In this document: piece by piece, positions 44,801-47,800 of the stretch | How the letters are laid out: every line of letters starts with the position of its first letter | How positions within the stretch are numbered: position 1 is the first letter of the stretch | Assembly (NCBI RefSeq): GCF_000003605.2 | Contig: NW_003129729.1 | Location: 1-48,895, forward strand | Direction: 5' to 3' | Source: Saccoglossus kowalevskii | Lineage: Eukaryota > Hemichordata > Enteropneusta > Harrimaniidae | DNA: 48,895 bases | Position numbers and translations under genes: made by a program | Notes under the pieces: model-generated | Database searches by the model: none | What the model saw: the letters and a program-made list of their open reading frames with translations, nothing else | What the model was told of the DNA's origin: nothing

Positions 44801-47800
44801 TACGTTGATAGGGTGTAGAATGTTAAAGCAATGTTTAGAATGACATTAACACTCACCAGTGCAATTGTAATCATCTACCAGTGAATAAATCATCCATACA
44901 TTCACAATAATACGATCCATTAGTATTAATGCAATTATGATCACATTCATGTGTGCCAAGTTGACATTCATCATTATCTATATTAGACAATGCAATGTTA
45001 CGAGATATAAAATCAATGAAATGTTACTCGCAGAGGGCAGGATATGCATGTATTACGTTGCTAAGATGTAGAATGTTAAAGCAATGTTTAGGATGACATT
45101 AACACTCACCGGTGCAATTGTAATCATCTACCAGTAAATAACCATCCATACATTCACAATAATACGACCCATTTGTATTAATGCAATTATGATCACATTC
45201 ATGTGTGCCAATTTGACATTCATCATTATCTATAGTAGAGAAAGCAATGTTATGAGATATGAAAGCATTGAAATGTTACTTGCAGAGGTCAGGATATGCA
45301 TGTATTACGTTGATAGGGTGTAGAATGTTAACGCAATATTTAGAATGACATTAACACTCACCAGTGCAATTGTAATCATCTACCAGTAAATACCCATCCA
45401 TACATTCACAATAATACAACCCATTTGTATTAATGCAATTATGATCACATTCATGTGTGCCAAGTTGACATTCATCAATATCTATAACGGACAAAGCAAT
45501 GTTATGAGATATAAAAGCAATGAAATGTTACTTGCTGAGGGCAGTATATGCATGTATTACGTTGATAATGTGTAGAATGTTAAAGCAATGTTTGGGATGG
45601 CATTAACACTCACCAGTGCAATTGTAATCATCTACCAGTAAATAACCATCCATACATTCACAATAGTATGACCCATTAGTATTAGTGCAATTATGATCAC
45701 ATTCATGCGTGCCAAGTTGACATTCATCAATATCTATAATGGACAAAGCAATGTTATGAGATATAAAAGCAATGAAATGTTACTTGCTGAGGGCAGGATA
45801 TGCATGTATTACGTTGATAGGGTGTAGAATGTTAAAGCAATGTTTAGAATGACATTAACACTAACCAGTGCAATTGTAATCATCTACCAGTAAATAACCA
45901 TCCATACATTCACAATAGTATGACCCATTAGTATTAGTGCAATTATGATCACATTCATGCGTGCCAAGTTGACATTCATCAATATCTATAATGGACAAAG
46001 CAATGTTATGAGATATAAAAGCAATGACATGTTATTTGCTGAGGGCAGGATATGCATGTATTACGTTGATAGGGTGTAGAATGTTAAAGCAATGTTTAAA
46101 ATGACATTAACACTCACCAGTGCAATTGTAATCATCTACCAGTAAATAACCATCCATACATTCACAATAGTATGACCCATTTGTATTAATGCAATTATGA
46201 TCACATTCATGCGTGCCAAGTTGACATTCATCAATATCTATAATGGACAAAGCAATGTTATGAGATATAAAAGCAATGACATGTTATTTGCTGAGGGCAG
46301 GATATGCATGTATTACGTTGATAGGGTGTAGAATGTTAAAGCAATGTTTAAAATGACATTAACACTCACCAGTGCAATTGTAATCATCTACCAGTAAATA
46401 ACCATCCATACATTCACAATAGTATGACCCATTAGTATTAGTGCAATTATGATCACATTCATGTGTGCCAAGTTGACATTCATCAATATCTATAATGGAC
46501 AAAGCAATGTTATGAGATATAAAAGCAATGACATGTTATTTGCTGAGGGCAGGATATGCGTGTATTACGTTGATAGGGTGTAGAATGTTAAAGCAATGTT
46601 TAAAATGACATTAACACTCACCAGTGCAATTGTAATCATCTACCAGTAAATAACCATCCATACATTCACAATAGTATGACCCATTAGTATTAGTGCAATT
46701 ATGATCACATTCATGTGTGCCAAGTTGACATTCATCAATATCTATAATGGACAAAGCAATGTTATGAGATATAAAAGCAATGACATGTTATTTGCTGAGG
46801 GCAGGATATGCATGTATTACGTTGATAGGGTGTAGAACGTTAAAGCAATGTTTAGAATGACATTAACACTCACCAGTGCAATTGTAATCATCTACCAGTA
46901 AATAACCATCCATACATTCACAATAGTATGACCCATTAGTATTAGTGCAATTATGATCACATTCATGCGTGCCAAGTTGACATTCATCAATGTCTATAAT
47001 GGACAAAGCAATGTTATGAGATATAAAAGCAATGAAATGTTACTTGCTGAGGGCAGTATATGCATGTATTACGTTGATAATGTGTAGAATGTTAAAGCAA
47101 TGTTTAGGATGACATTAACACTCACCAGTGCAATTGTAATCATCTACCAGTAAATAACCATCCATACATTCACAATAGTATGACCCATTAGTATTAGTGC
47201 AATTATGATCACATTCATGTGTGCCAAGTTGACATTCATCAATATCTATAATGGACAAAGCAATGTTATGAGATATAAAAGCAATGACATGTTATTTGCT
47301 GAGGGCAGGATATGCATGTATTACGTTGATAGGGTGTAGAATGTTAAAGCAATGTTTAGAATGACATTAACACTCACCAGTGCAATTGTAATCATCTACC
47401 AGTAAATAACCATCCATACATTCACAATAGTATGACCCATTAGTATTAGTGCAATTATGATCACATTCATGCGTGCCAAGTTGACATTCATCAATGTCTA
47501 TAATGGACAAAGCAATGTTATGAGATATAAAAGCAATGAAATGTTACTTGCTGAGGGCAGGATATGCATGTATTACGTTGATAGGGTGTAGAATGTTAAA
47601 GCAATGTTTAGAATGACATTAACACTAACCAGTGCAATTGTAATCATCTACCAGTAAATAACCATCCATACATTCACAATAGTATGACCCATTAGTATTA
47701 GTGCAATTATGATCACATTCATGCGTGCCAAGTTGACATTCATCAATATCTATAATGGACAAAGCAATGTTATGAGATATAAAAGCAATGACATGTTATT

